From contig CM049309.1 in assembly GCA_026874595.1 (NCBI GenBank), forward strand, positions 96,618,723 to 96,682,722: a stretch of DNA of 64,000 nt. Direction: 5' to 3'. A program made the translations under genes and the position numbers. Source of the DNA: Sipunculus nudus (lineage: Eukaryota > Annelida > Sipuncula > Golfingiida > Sipunculidae). Below are positions 48,811-59,411 of this stretch, in pieces; position 1 is the first letter of the stretch; each line of letters begins with the position of its first letter. A model generated the notes under the pieces. The model searched no databases. It was not told the DNA's origin and saw only the letters and a list, made by a program, of their open reading frames with translations.

Positions 48811-49790
48811 CCATTTATATTTGAGTTAAAATTCCGTATACATTATATTATAACCATTCATTTGATTGGTATCATTTTATCGCTATTGGCTCTTATCGCA
48901 AACATCGTGTGTGCGGCGCTGTAATAGCTAGTCTGGTTCCCCGTCACATAGAGTCAAGTTTAGCCTACTTTAGTCTTCAGCTTAAAACCTTTTATTTAAT
49001 ATATTTAGAACTATTTCCAAAATCTTGTGATCCATACGAATTATAATTTAAATATGCCTTACCATGTTTATTCTTATACACTGGAATATCTTACATATAT
49101 TACACTGATACAAGCCACAACGAATAGGCCTATCAGTGGCGGGTCCAGAAATTCGTGAACGAGGGCGCTGATATACTGGGTTAGTGGTCGATGGGTTTTT
49201 AGCAACATATATATTTTATAATTTAAATATATATATATATATACATATATATATACATATTACTATATATACGTAATATATATTCAGCGTATGAAATTTT
49301 TTTTCTCATCTATATGAATTAAAAGTATACACGGGAAATGTATGGGGGGGGGGGGGGGGTGACCCCTCCCTATTAAGAATTTTTTTTTTAATTTTAAAGG
49401 GGACATGACCCAGTTCTTGGTGTTATGACCCAGCAGAGTGGATATAACGGTAAGACTCCCTCCCTGGGTATAGAAACATTTAGATGCCATCTTATTAAAT
49501 CTTTATCACAAAGCTCTTCATTCAAATCCTCAACTTATGAATAGGATGAAATAAACTTTGGATATATTAATAATTTAATTGCTGGGGAATAAACAAAGAT
49601 ATCCAAACAAGAAAAATTAATAACGAATAACTGGGAAAAGAAATAGATAAAACTAGACATTTCTTGGCACCGCAGGTGCCAGAGTATCCCCAGACATAGT
49701 AGGCCCCCCCCCTTTAAGAACAGACCCCCATTTTTAGCAGCATATACTGACACTTGGCATATTTATTGTTTCTTCCATCCAACAATCCAC
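48811..49790. other. Unassigned sequence with microsatellites
   Basis: Contains CAGTGGCGGGTCCAGAAATT near 49135, which resembles the end of common invertebrate hAT-type MITEs, an (AT)n tract at 49228-49275, and a G tract at 49344-49360. No gene was seen. Confidence 0.45.
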
Positions 49791-51660
49791 AATCTTGTTG
49801 AAGATGTTGGTCCTGTGACCTTGATCTTTTTAAAGATGTGTCCTGTGACCTTGACCTTTGACCTCATGACCCCAAAATCAATTTGGGTCTTACTTTTCCA
49901 ATGGGACATATGCAAGTCAAGTTTGAAATCTATACATCAATAAAGCAGGAATGATCATCCAGAAACTAATTTTTTTTAACAGGTGGCTCCTGTGACCTTC
50001 ACCTTTGACCTTGTGACCTTATATTGATAGTTTTCTTCCTCTCTTGGCAGGAGAACTATATGTGCAAGATGGAAGATCTGAGATGAAATGTTTGGCTGAA
50101 AATGCATCCACATCTTTTTAAAGATGTGTCCTGTGACCTTGACCTTTGACCTCATGACCCCAAAATCAAGTTGGGTCTTGCTTTTCCAATGGGACATATA
50201 CAAGTCAAGTTTGAAATCCATACATCAATAAAAGAAGGAATTATCATCCAGAAACTAATTTTTGGACAGATGGCTCCTGTGACCTTCACCTTTGACCTTG
50301 TGACCTCAAAACTGATAGGGGTTTTTCACTCTTGGCAGGTGAACTATATGTGCAAGATGAAAGATCTGAGATGAATTGTTTGGCTGAAAATGCATCCACA
50401 ATCTTTATAAAGATGTGTCCTGTGACCTTGACCTTTGACCTCATGACCCCAAAATCAATTCGGGTCTTACTTTTCCAATGGGTCAAATACAAGTCAAGTT
50501 TGAAATCCATACATCAATAAAAGAAGGAATTATCATCCAGAAACTAATTTTTGGACAGATGGCTCCTGTGACCTTCACCTTTGACCTTGTGACCTCAAAA
50601 TTAATAGGGGTCTTCCACTCTTAGCAGGTGAACTATATGTGCAAGATGAACGATCTGAGATGAATTATTTGGCTGAAATTGCATCCACAACCTTTTTAAA
50701 GAGGTTTCCTGTGACCTTGACCTTTGACCTCATGACCCCTAAATCAATTCAGGTCTTGCTTTTCCAATGGGTCAAATACAAGTCAAGTTTGAAATCCATA
50801 CATCAATAAAAGAAGGAATTATCATCCAGAAACTAATTTTTGGACAGATAGCTCCTGTGGCCTTGACCTTTGACCTTGTGACCCCAAAATTAATATGGAT
50901 TATCCACTATTGGCAAGTGAGCTATATATTCAAGATGGAAGACCTGGGATGAAAGTTTGGCTTAAAATGCATCCACATCTTTTTAAAGATGTGTCCTGTG
51001 ACCTTGACCTTTGACTTCATGACCCCAAAATCAAGTTGGGTCTTGCTTTTCCAATTGAACATATACAAGTCAAGTTTGAAATCCATACATAAATAAAAGC
51101 AGGAATTATCCTCCAGAAACTAATTTTTGGACAGATGGCTCCTGTGATCTTCACCTTTGACCTTGTGACCTCAAAACTGATAGGGGTCTTCCTCTATTGG
51201 CAGATGACTTATATGTGCAAGATGAAAGGTCTGAGATGAACTGTTTGGTTGAAAATGCATCCACAATCTTTTTAAAGATGTGTCCTGTGACCTTGACCTT
51301 TGACCTCATGACCCCAAAATCAATTGGAGTTTTGCTTTTTCAATGGGACATATATAAGTCAAATTTGAAATCAATACATCAATAAAAGCAGGAATTATCA
51401 TCCAGAAACTAATTTTTGGACAGATAGCTCCTGTGGCCTTGACCTTTGACCTTGTGACCCCAAAATTTATATGGATCTTCCACTATTGGCAAGTGAGCTA
51501 TATATTCAAGATGGAAGACCTGGGATGAAAGTTTGGCTTAAAATGCATCCACAGTATCTTTTAAAATGCCAGTCCAGTGACCCTGACCTTTGACCTCATG
51601 ACCCTAGAACCTATAGGGTTCTTACTTTAGTGGTGGGCCATACATAAGTCATGTTTGAAA
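49790..51660. repeat. 288-bp satellite rich in TGACCT direct repeats
   Basis: About seven units, with the landmark GATGTGTCCTGTGACCTTGA near 49835, 50123, 50412, 50701 (variant), 50988, 51277 and 51565 (variant). Each has a first block TGACCTTGACCTTTGACCT followed by CATGACCCC, and a second block 140 bp on, TTCACCTTTGACCTTGTGAC or a closer variant. TGACCTTTGACCT is the complement of AGGTCAAAGGTCA, the DR1 element bound by RXR partners, HNF4 and COUP-TF. It is non-coding. Confidence 0.9.
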
Positions 51661-51714
51661 TCCATATGGCTATCAACACTGGAGATATCATAAGAGGTGT
51701 GTGATTTTCACCAT

Positions 51715-52195
51715 ATATGGCAATATTCAAGGTCAAGGCCACTATCATAGGAAAGGTCATGACCCCAATTTAAATAAACATCATCCCATAACCCATACCT
51801 ATGTATATGCATAATATAAAAGAAATCTGTCCATTAGTTTTTGACTTATAATGCTCACAGTACTGTAAGGTGGCAATTTTGGGGGTATTAAACGGCATGA
51901 AAACAAGTAAAGAATAATAGGTGGCGCCACCAGTTTCTGGAACATGACAACCCCATCCATGATCTTCCATCAACTTGATTTTGGGATAAATCCATGCAAG
52001 ATTTCTTGAGATATTAAAGAATTTGTGTGATTTTCCCCAAAATTGGACCTATTCAAGGTCAAGGACACTCTCCTAGTATAGGTCATGACCTCATTTTAAA
52101 TAGGCGCCGTCCTCTCACCCATATCTATACATATACCAAGTTTGGTAAAGTTCCGTGAAATATTTTTTGGGTTATCGCGCCAACAAGATTTATAT
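51715..52195. repeat. R2 dispersed repeat (copy b)
   Basis: Matches 6051-6540 with the same order of landmarks. It includes AGGTGGCGCCACCAGT at about 51901-51916, where copy a has AGGTGGTTCCACCAGA. It directly follows the TGACCT satellite. Confidence 0.75.
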
Positions 52196-53926
52196 GCGAC
52201 TTTGTCTGGGGATACAATGAGAAATGTAATATCTCAACCCCTCTGAATCCGCCACAGCCTATCTTGAACGTAATTTTATAATATACAGATGTGTTGAAAT
52301 ACCAGCTTATAACACAGTTAGATTACAACATTTTATGTTGACTGTGTGAATTGCTATTTAAGAATACAAAAGGAAATATGTTAATATGCAAGAACGCAGT
52401 TGTCAGTACAGTAAAAGTAACATTTTAGGTGATGTATTAACAAACAAAAATATTTAATCCGAGGAGTCGGGATCCATTGTTGTATTCATCATAGTGAGCA
52501 AAGGTGAACTTAAGTTTTATTGCAACATTAGCTTTCTTGGGAAGGTAGATATTGTGATATGTCCTTATTGCTCTAAAGAGAGAAATTAAAAATTAAATGT
52601 TCCACATGGTTGATAATTTGTAGTATACTTTATCTGTAGGTAGAACCTTGTTACATAAATCACAATTTTGTGGAGTGATATTACATATTAATTGGCCGCA
52701 GAAATACAATAATCCTTGTATGATCTTTTCAGAACGTTTGAGCAAACTAACGGGTAACGGCTATCTTTGTGAAGTAAGCAATGTCACCTGAATAATGAAA
52801 TGAGTTTTTTTTGTAATAACCTACATCCTACATTCTTTCAAATTCTTCAGATGTAGTCATGACGTATAGTGTACGATGAAATGCAAGCATGTGATACGAG
52901 GCAGTTTGACTGAATTAGGGAGCAATTAAATGGTGACGATGGTTGATTGTAAGCTGTAATTACTTAAGAATCTCATTGCATTTCATAGGAATATAATCTT
53001 TTGTGTCATGACATTAAGTTTGTCATTATCAACTTCGATGTAGGGTCTGGAATGACCTAACATTCATATATCATTAATTTGAATGGAGTTGAACTGAGAT
53101 TCAATTTGTTGGCTGCAAACCGGATTGCTATGGCTTTCAGTCCTTCCTTCGCGCTGTATCTCAGTTAATTTTCGCATGTTTTGTACTACGAGGAAAGTAA
53201 ATTGACATGTTCGCAAATAGTCAGGGATTGTTTGTATTATATAAATATGTATATGTGTGTACGTTCCAGTATATATGGTTGTATGTGTAAACACAGGAGG
53301 CGGAAGGAGGGGAGATGGCATTATTATATAGTACCATCTTCTGCACTGGGTTGAAATAAGAACTGCAAAAGAAGTAGGCCTAAAGCTGTACTAGCTGGTA
53401 CTTCTTTTGGATTTATTCATGTTCTATTAACCCTGCGCGAAGCGAGGGTTAGTGTTTTCACTCGATTCTGTGTGTGTGTATGATATCTCGAGACGGTATA
53501 ACGGATCTTATTGAAATTTATTTTGACACCATACGGCCATCTATCGAGCGTGATCCGTTATGTCACAGGTCGCAATGACGGTGCACCACGTGCCGTTTCC
53601 CTGAAAGGTGTCTGTTATCCTACGTAGGCCTACATCATGGGAAGGGGGGGGGGGGTGCATGGTTGTTGTTCGTTATGTTTATAGTCGAATACAGCAATAC
53701 CATGATGTCCAGGGTATTTTTTAAAATATTCAGTTAAAAAAATCCCAAAAATAACAGATGAAATTTAAAAAAATGCAGATCACTATATCTTCCACGCAGG
53801 TTTTGCGTCCCCATATCTGACGCACACATAATTCTTTATGCAATACTTTTATTTACAAATCCAACTAAACCACTAAAAGTGCGTACGCAGCTAAGCCCCA
53901 CCCCTATGAAAACCTGTAGGCCTACT
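52196..53926. other. Unassigned sequence
   Basis: No gene recognised. GACTTTGTCTGGGGATACAA at about 52199 is shared with the G2 tail. ACCCTGCGCGAAGCGAGGGT near 53431-53450 is a hairpin followed by TTTTCACTCGATTCTGTGTG, probably a fragment of another dispersed repeat. A G tract lies at 53644-53655. Confidence 0.45.
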
Positions 53927-54474
53927 GGTATAGGGACATATCGGCCGCCGCCGACATCGGCCGCCGGCCTCAAATGGACCATATCGGCCGCCCGCGCCCA
54001 GCGGGACGCAATATCGGCCGCCAGCTGCAATTGCCCACAGGCCTGTATTACCTCTGCCTAGTCAACCAAATCGGCCGCGGAAAGAATTAGGCTACCATAT
54101 CGGCCGCCGCCTCCTCATTAGGCTGCTAAGTGCATAAACCTGTCCAGGGTCCCATATAGATATTAATGTATATATATACCAAATCACTGACTTGCATATA
54201 CATTTAAATTAATACATGTACTTTCCTTTTTATATCAAATATAATCATATTAACTTTATATATAATATATGCATGTAAATACTTGTTTTATTATATATGA
54301 TATAATGCATCTTAATCATATATATATATATATTAATATATATATTCATTTTATATCAAATATTATATTTATTTTATATAAAAATAGAATACATATGGAT
54401 GTGAATAAATACTTGTTTTATTCAATATGGTCTATCTAGAAGATAACCCGATGTATACTTGCATAATTAGTATG

Positions 54475-54549
<75 letters not shown>

Positions 54550-54776
54550 TTGCATATACCCGAAATCCCTGTGAAATATTAGAACAAGTATTTCAAAATA
54601 ATGCAGTTTCATCATAGATACATTTATATCAAAATACATTAATTTTATATGAAATATATTCATGTTAAGCCTTGATTTATTATATTCGCTTTTTTTGGAA
54701 GGTAAGTCGGTGATTTGGTTTATTAATTTATTTACATTTTTATAATTATTATTATTATGCTTTAGTATTTATGTAG

Positions 54777-54808
<32 letters not shown>

Positions 54809-55069
54809 TTATACATACATTATATATACAATATAAGAGAGAGCGAGAGCAGGAGAGAGGGACTATAGATTATCCAATGAAACGTATAATGAGGAGGCGG
54901 CTGCCGATATGGTGGCTTAGTTCTTTCTGCGGCCGATATGGCTGACTTGACGGACTTGTGGGTCATTGCAGCTGGCGGCCGATATTGCGTCCCGCTTGGC
55001 GCCGGTGGCCGATATGGTCCATTTGAGGCCGGCGGCCGATGTTGACGGCGGCCGATATGTTACTAAACC
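53927..55069. mobile_element. Foldback/TIR element with CGGCCGATAT subrepeats
   Basis: Inverted repeats of about 180 bp begin GGTATAGGGACATATCGGCC on the left and end as the complement of GGTTTAGTAACATATCGGCC on the right. Each arm has five or six ATATCGGCCGCC-type words at uneven spacing, plus shared CTCAAATGGACCATATCGGC. GGCCTACT flanks both ends (53919-53926 and 55070-55077), an 8-bp target duplication. The AT-rich centre contains (AT)n and (GA)n tracts at 54478-54546 and 54778-54802. No coding capacity was found. Confidence 0.85.
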
Positions 55070-55344
55070 GGCCTACTTATAACCAATATAGGAAATGAAG
55101 AAGGCCTAATCCCCCCCCAAAAAAAACGTGAACTATGTTGCTTCACCATTGCCATCTGGGACCTGGGTGCAGTTATATTATGAAAAAATTAAATATATGG
55201 ATCTTGGTTGCGTCCTTAACCCAGGCCCCATGGCACACCCCTCAACACGCACACCTATCCCAAGTGCTCACTCAATAAATGCTGCTGATCGATACATATA
55301 ATGTTTTGAACCCCTTATTAAAAGGGATTGTTGTGGCTCCCACA

Positions 55345-55364
55345 TCAAACCCCCCCCCCCCCCC
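55345..55364. repeat. Poly-C tract
   Basis: A run of about 15 C within CAAACCCCCCC...AGGGACC, of the same kind as the poly-G tracts in R1. Confidence 0.8.
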
Positions 55365-55399
55365 AGGGACCACCACTGCTAAATTTCGCTGCGTGCATG

Positions 55400-55640
55400 T
55401 AATCTCCGGAAAGTCAAATTCGTGCATATTAACCACTATATACACAATGCACACAATTACCAAGAAATCGTGCGTACAGCGTTTTACATTCGTGTGTATA
55501 ACGAGCAATATACACGATAATTCGTGTGCATTACATGACTATATGCACGATATCGTGTATATTGTGCACTATATACACGATATCGTGCGTATAACATCAT
55601 GTGTGCACGATATCGTGCGTATAGGCTCAGCCGTCATTAT
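55400..55640. repeat. CACGATATCGTG palindrome cluster (copy b)
   Basis: At least four palindromes built on CACGATATCGTG or ACACGATAATTCGTGTG occur within 140 bp (55508-55620), with many further CGTGCA and TGCACG words upstream. The right end, ATCGTGCGTATAGGC, is inverted relative to the start of the 48612 copy. It is 75 bp from the POLR2E exon 1 donor. Confidence 0.75.
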
Positions 55641-55714
55641 TGACTTTAATGTAGCGATAATATAAGTAATTATGACATATTAACGTTTCTCCTTTGTTTT
55701 TCTAGTGATCTCAC

Positions 55715-55771
55715 CTGCATAACCGTCTTCCGTATTCTCCAGAGTTTGTAGGTTTCTTGCTCATCGTCCAT
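55715..55771 (-). CDS. POLR2E: POLR2E exon 1 (RNA polymerase subunit RPB5/RPABC1, N-terminus)
   Basis: This exon encodes the 19-residue start of RPB5, a subunit shared by RNA polymerases I, II and III that sits in the lower jaw of the nuclear enzyme. The minus strand reads MDDEQETYKLWRIRKTVMQ, which matches the metazoan RPB5 N-terminus almost residue for residue. The ATG has a good context (A at -3, G at +4). The exon ends in CAG followed by a GTGAGA donor, phase 0, and exon 2 resumes with LCHDRGYL in frame. Exon 2 lies 45.7 kb away, an unusually long intron for a small housekeeping gene. The four exons in the window encode about 142 residues; the C-terminal assembly domain (about 65 residues) is missing and must lie beyond the left edge. 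The reading is open in every exon and all junctions are GT/AG, so I treat this as the functional gene rather than a pseudogene. Confidence 0.93.
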
Positions 55772-55960
55772 TTTGCCTCACTGCGTTTATTGTTCGACTT
55801 ATACTGACATAAACAGGGCCGGGACTGGTCGCTCTCACGATCACGTTCACACGCGGTGAGGGTTATTTAGATTGGTACCCCGCTCTATTATGGCACCGCT
55901 GCTCTAGGCCAATCATAGAGACGGGCGTACAACGCCATCTTCAGGACTCCCGGCAGACTG
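55772..55960 (-). promoter_or_regulatory. Putative POLR2E promoter and 5' UTR
   Basis: This interval directly upstream of the POLR2E start is less AT-rich than its surroundings and is free of the recognised repeats. On the minus strand it holds a CCAAT box at 55871-55875, about 100 bp from the ATG, and AAGATGGCG at 55933-55941. AAGATGGCG is the YY1-type motif often found just downstream of start sites of TATA-less housekeeping genes, so transcription may begin near 55940. No TATA box is placed sensibly. Function is inferred from motif and position only. Confidence 0.5.
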
Positions 55961-56256
55961 GTTCCAACTCAAGAATGATTTATATATGATAAAAATAAGC
56001 ATTTCGTTTGCTCAGAGAAGTTGTTAAAAGTTGGCTGTACATTTCATGTAACATTTATGATTAGATTAATAGATATTGATAATAAACCAATGCCACGTAC
56101 AGTGGAATATCAAGTATGATTCGTATCATCTATATATCCATCAGTCTATTTTTGTGCAAAAACTCATTTTTCAATATTTGGAAACTTTTAATAACTAAAA
56201 AAAGTAATTTTATAAGTAATCTTCATGGATAACCAGCCAGGATCGCGAGAACGTCC

Positions 56257-56538
56257 ATGACAATCGGTGTGAGCGTACACATTGGAGTTGGAACCAGTCT
56301 ACAGGTAGGTCAGGAGTTGCAACGAGTTGTAATCGATCAAAAACGCAAACTAAATGTTTCACTAATGTGTCGGCGTAGTAAGAAAAGGGTGGCTAGAAAA
56401 ACGGGTAGAAAACAGCCGAGAAAATCAGATTTCGTGTACGAATTTGAAGCTGCTCCCGATACCGATGTTTCCATGATAACCTCGCCTATAGATAGAACAT
56501 ATAATGTTACAGTTAAAAAACACCGAAATCAATTTTGA
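56257..56538 (+). CDS. Hypothetical 93-residue frame upstream of POLR2E
   Basis: A plus-strand frame begins MTIGVSVHIGVGTSLQVGQE and has a basic centre (RRSKKRVARKTGRKQPRK) followed by an acidic stretch (EFEAAPDTD). It reads away from POLR2E, with its start 486 bp from the POLR2E ATG. ACAGGTAGGT near 56300 could instead be a donor. I recognise no domain. A divergent gene, an exon or chance are all possible. Confidence 0.25.
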   Translation: MTIGVSVHIGVGTSLQVGQELQRVVIDQKRKLNVSLMCRRSKKRVARKTGRKQPRKSDFVYEFEAAPDTDVSMITSPIDRTYNVTVKKHRNQF

Positions 56539-56589
56539 AAAATTCAGAACGGAAACGAGTGCACTCTAAAAATGGATCGGTTAAATTCA

Positions 56590-56850
56590 ACCAAAAAATT
56601 GGTTGAAATCAACCGGTCTTCTCGGTTGATATGTGTCCAACCAATTAACCGGTTGATTTCAACCGATACCAATTGGTTGATTTTTCAACCAATATTTTTG
56701 GTTGAAATCAACCATGTGACTGGTTGAAATCAACCATGTGATTGGTTGAAAGCAACCAACAATAATGGTTGAAAACAACCAATACTGAATCAACCAATTT
56801 GATTCAGATGACCATATTGGTTAAAATCAACCAAGAAAATTGGTTAAGAA
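56590..56850. repeat. TTGGTTGAAATCAACC palindrome cluster
   Basis: About a dozen copies of the half-word GGTTGA and as many of TCAACC alternate, forming nested hairpins such as TTGGTTGAAATCAACC and ACCGGTTGATTTCAACCG. Spacing varies, so this is not a simple tandem array. There is no coding capacity. Confidence 0.85.
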
Positions 56851-56859
56851 GGAACCAAC

Positions 56860-58319
56860 TGAATACCCTAGCAAAATATGAAATGGTTACAAAATGCAGT
56901 TGAATTCAGCCACAACTGCCTGAAAACAACTAACATAAAAAAAATTTTGCATAAAATTGTGATGCAGTGTGCTCAAATATCATGGTGAAAAAGAATTAAA
57001 TGTACCTTTGTACCAAGTAATGTCAAGGAATATTCCTCAGCCAGTCAAATGAACAAAATAAAACACAATTTGCACTTTGCATGATACTGCTGTTCCTCTG
57101 ATTGTAGAAATGTAATGAAATTGGAAATATCACTCTGTGTGGCAGTACAAGTGCTCTGATAACCAGCTTGCATTCATACATCAACCTTTTGTCTGAAATG
57201 GTAGACACAAAACAAGAGCATTATATTTATAAAAATAATTGTTTAATAAGTCCAGTAAAATAACAATGTAACATATAATTAAATCATGCATGCAGTACAC
57301 AACTTGTAACTGCACAACTGGTGACACAAGCCTCCATTTAAAAACATATATATACAAGTAAGATTTTCTAGAGTCCAATGCTAAAAATTGAATTTCAGGA
57401 AATCGAATTCACAATTACTGATAATTTAAAAATGGACAGATAGACAGGTAGACAAACAGAGTTAATCACTTTATCTCCCTTTCTGCTGAAGCTGGAAAAT
57501 GATTAACATATGTTTGAAGTACTCTGGAAGTGCAGTGTCATGGATACATGACTCATAAAATGATGAAACAAGAGTCTACAGTCAATACTGTTCCCTGATG
57601 ACTGTCTTCATTCCATATGCCTGCATGCATCATGGTGTCTGAGAAACACAGCAACACTGAACTCAGTCACTGTTGATCTTCATCAAACATTTAGAAACTG
57701 AATTTCTAGATCTGAAAATACATCAAATTTCACATTAATAATAAAAGATGAAAATATGTGTTGGTGTTAATACTGTTCTAATTATATATATTATATAATT
57801 ACACACACGCAATTTTAATCCAACCCCTTATAACTGCTTGTGATATAGGCATACTTCATGCACAAGGAAGTACAAGAGGGCGAGACCTAAACAGTGACAA
57901 AACATGCAATTACATATTAACAGTTTGTTATGATGACGATAGACTACCTATCATCAATGGATATTAAATTAGTCTGAACGAGGTAGGCCTACAAGTATAA
58001 ATGTACTCATTATTGATTAAATATGTACTGTAACAGAATTCAGACTTTGTGCATATCTTGCAATTGTACAATAATACAAGAAGAAATACAATAGAATATG
58101 GGTCATCATAACATGATTTCAGGTGATGGAGATTTGCCCATTTCCAAAATTTCAAAGTTAGAAAGTTCCAAACATATTTGTTTTGCTTATCTGAATTTCA
58201 ATGCTAAAACCATGTACTTTCTTAAAGTTCACAGAACATTAGTCATAGTGTCCAAACTTCAGGATTCAAAGGAGACCTCCCTAGATATTGAGTATGAATG
58301 GCCTAATGGTTAAATATAT
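56860..58319. other. Unassigned sequence
   Basis: No recognisable gene or repeat. Short frames at 57023-57208, 57181-57378 and 58098-58313 have no motif. An AATTATATAT tract lies near 57780. Confidence 0.45.
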
Positions 58320-59187
58320 GCCCTGTCAGTCTTTCAGGCTGCTCAAAATTATGTTTTCGGCCCGTATCTCACAGAATAAAGTTCACTATGTCCTACAGTT
58401 TTTGACAAAATGCTATCAAATTTTCATATTATAATAGTTTTAATCTTTGCATTTTGTACATACAAAATGTCAACTGTGCTGACAGGAAAGCAAATGTGCA
58501 ATGGTCAAGGTAAGACATATTTAAAGGTCTGATATTACCTTTATGACAATAACTTAAAAAGATTATAAAAATCTGTTATATGCTAGAAAAAAATATATAA
58601 ATCTGTTATATGCTTGAACAAAATTTAAAAAAAAATCTGTTATATGCTTGAAAATTTTTGTTATAAAAAAATCTGTTATATGTTTGAAAATTTTTTTTTA
58701 TAAAAAAATCTGTTATATGCTTGAAAATTTTTTTATAAAAAAATCTGTCATATGTTTGAAATTTTTTTTTTATAAAAAAATCTGTTATACGCTTGAAAAC
58801 GACTCTTATCTTCAACATCTATCATGTAAAGTAAGTCGATATCTTTCCTGATGTTTTCACAAGATACATTTTATTTGGGTAAATAACTGCTACAAATTGT
58901 GCAATTGTCACCCAATTTTTGACAATAAAGTGCAACAATTGGCTTTTACTGAAAAATGGAGGTTTCTCCTTAATTTCTCATAAAAAATGTAGTCACAGTG
59001 ACCAATATTCAGGTTTGTTAGAAAATAAGGACATCTACCTGGATGTCAAATTTTGGATTCACAGGTCCAGTGGTTTTGAAACGTGGCATGTAAACGGAGA
59101 TCGAGCTGGACAACCAGACCGATAATGGACAAATGACCATAGCTATATTTGACATAACGTATATACAGGTAGTCATCTGAGCTAAAA
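58320..59187. repeat. R1 dispersed family, divergent copy (copy g)
   Basis: Ends with AGTCATCTGAGCTAAAAA and has GGTTTTGAAACGTGGCATGT and GGACATCTACCTGGATG, diverged versions of R1 tail landmarks. It has been expanded by the tandem repeat at 58562-58800. Confidence 0.6.
58562..58800. repeat. Tandem repeat based on AAATCTGTTATATGCTTGAA
   Basis: Seven copies of TCTGTTATATGCTTGAAAA-type words separated by T and A runs of varying length give a period of about 30-45 bp. Frames on both strands translate to repetitive lysine- and phenylalanine-rich strings that are not proteins. Confidence 0.88.
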
Positions 59188-59296
59188 ATGGTGCTACATA
59201 AATATTCCCTTTAACACAATATCAATTATTCTCAATTGAATGATAGCTCTTATTTCTAGAATTGTAAGAAATCTAAAAGCCTAAATCAGTATATAC

Positions 59297-59411
59297 CTTC
59301 TGAACATCAATAAATGCTGCCTTTGCTTCTGCTATGGTGGGCTTTGCATTTGTTCCTCTGTGCTGGAATCAGTTTTGGCAGTAAACGAAGCATCATAGCA
59401 CTAATGGCACC
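59297..59411 (-). pseudogene. Degenerate exon-like segment
   Basis: On the minus strand a CTTTCAG acceptor is followed by a segment reading AISAMMLRLLPKLIPAQR in one frame and TNAKPTIAEAKAAFIDVQK in another, then a GTATAT donor. The change of frame inside suggests a small indel in a former coding exon. The family is not recognised. It lies upstream of POLR2E in the same orientation. Confidence 0.35.

Larger units (their letters stand above)
10033..55714 (-). other. POLR2E intron 1 (45.7 kb, transposon-filled)
   Basis: The interval between the exon 1 donor (GTGAGA) and the exon 2 acceptor. It holds the exon-2-derived tandem array, a nest of four transposons, two LINE copies, R1 repeats, several MITEs and two palindrome clusters. 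No exon of another host gene was recognised inside it. The intron boundaries follow from exact reading-frame continuity of RPB5 across the gap. Confidence 0.85.

Noticed and set aside
49790..51660. Claim that the TGACCT array regulates POLR2E
   Set aside because: Motif density alone does not show binding. Kept as a finding to test, not as an annotated enhancer.
52440..52520. Possible C-terminal exon on the minus strand (MMNTTMDPDSSD then stop)
   Set aside because: Too short, with no splice context or family support.
58606..58851. Repetitive KKIF/FFYKK proteins on both strands
   Set aside because: These translate a T/A-rich tandem repeat and exist on both strands.
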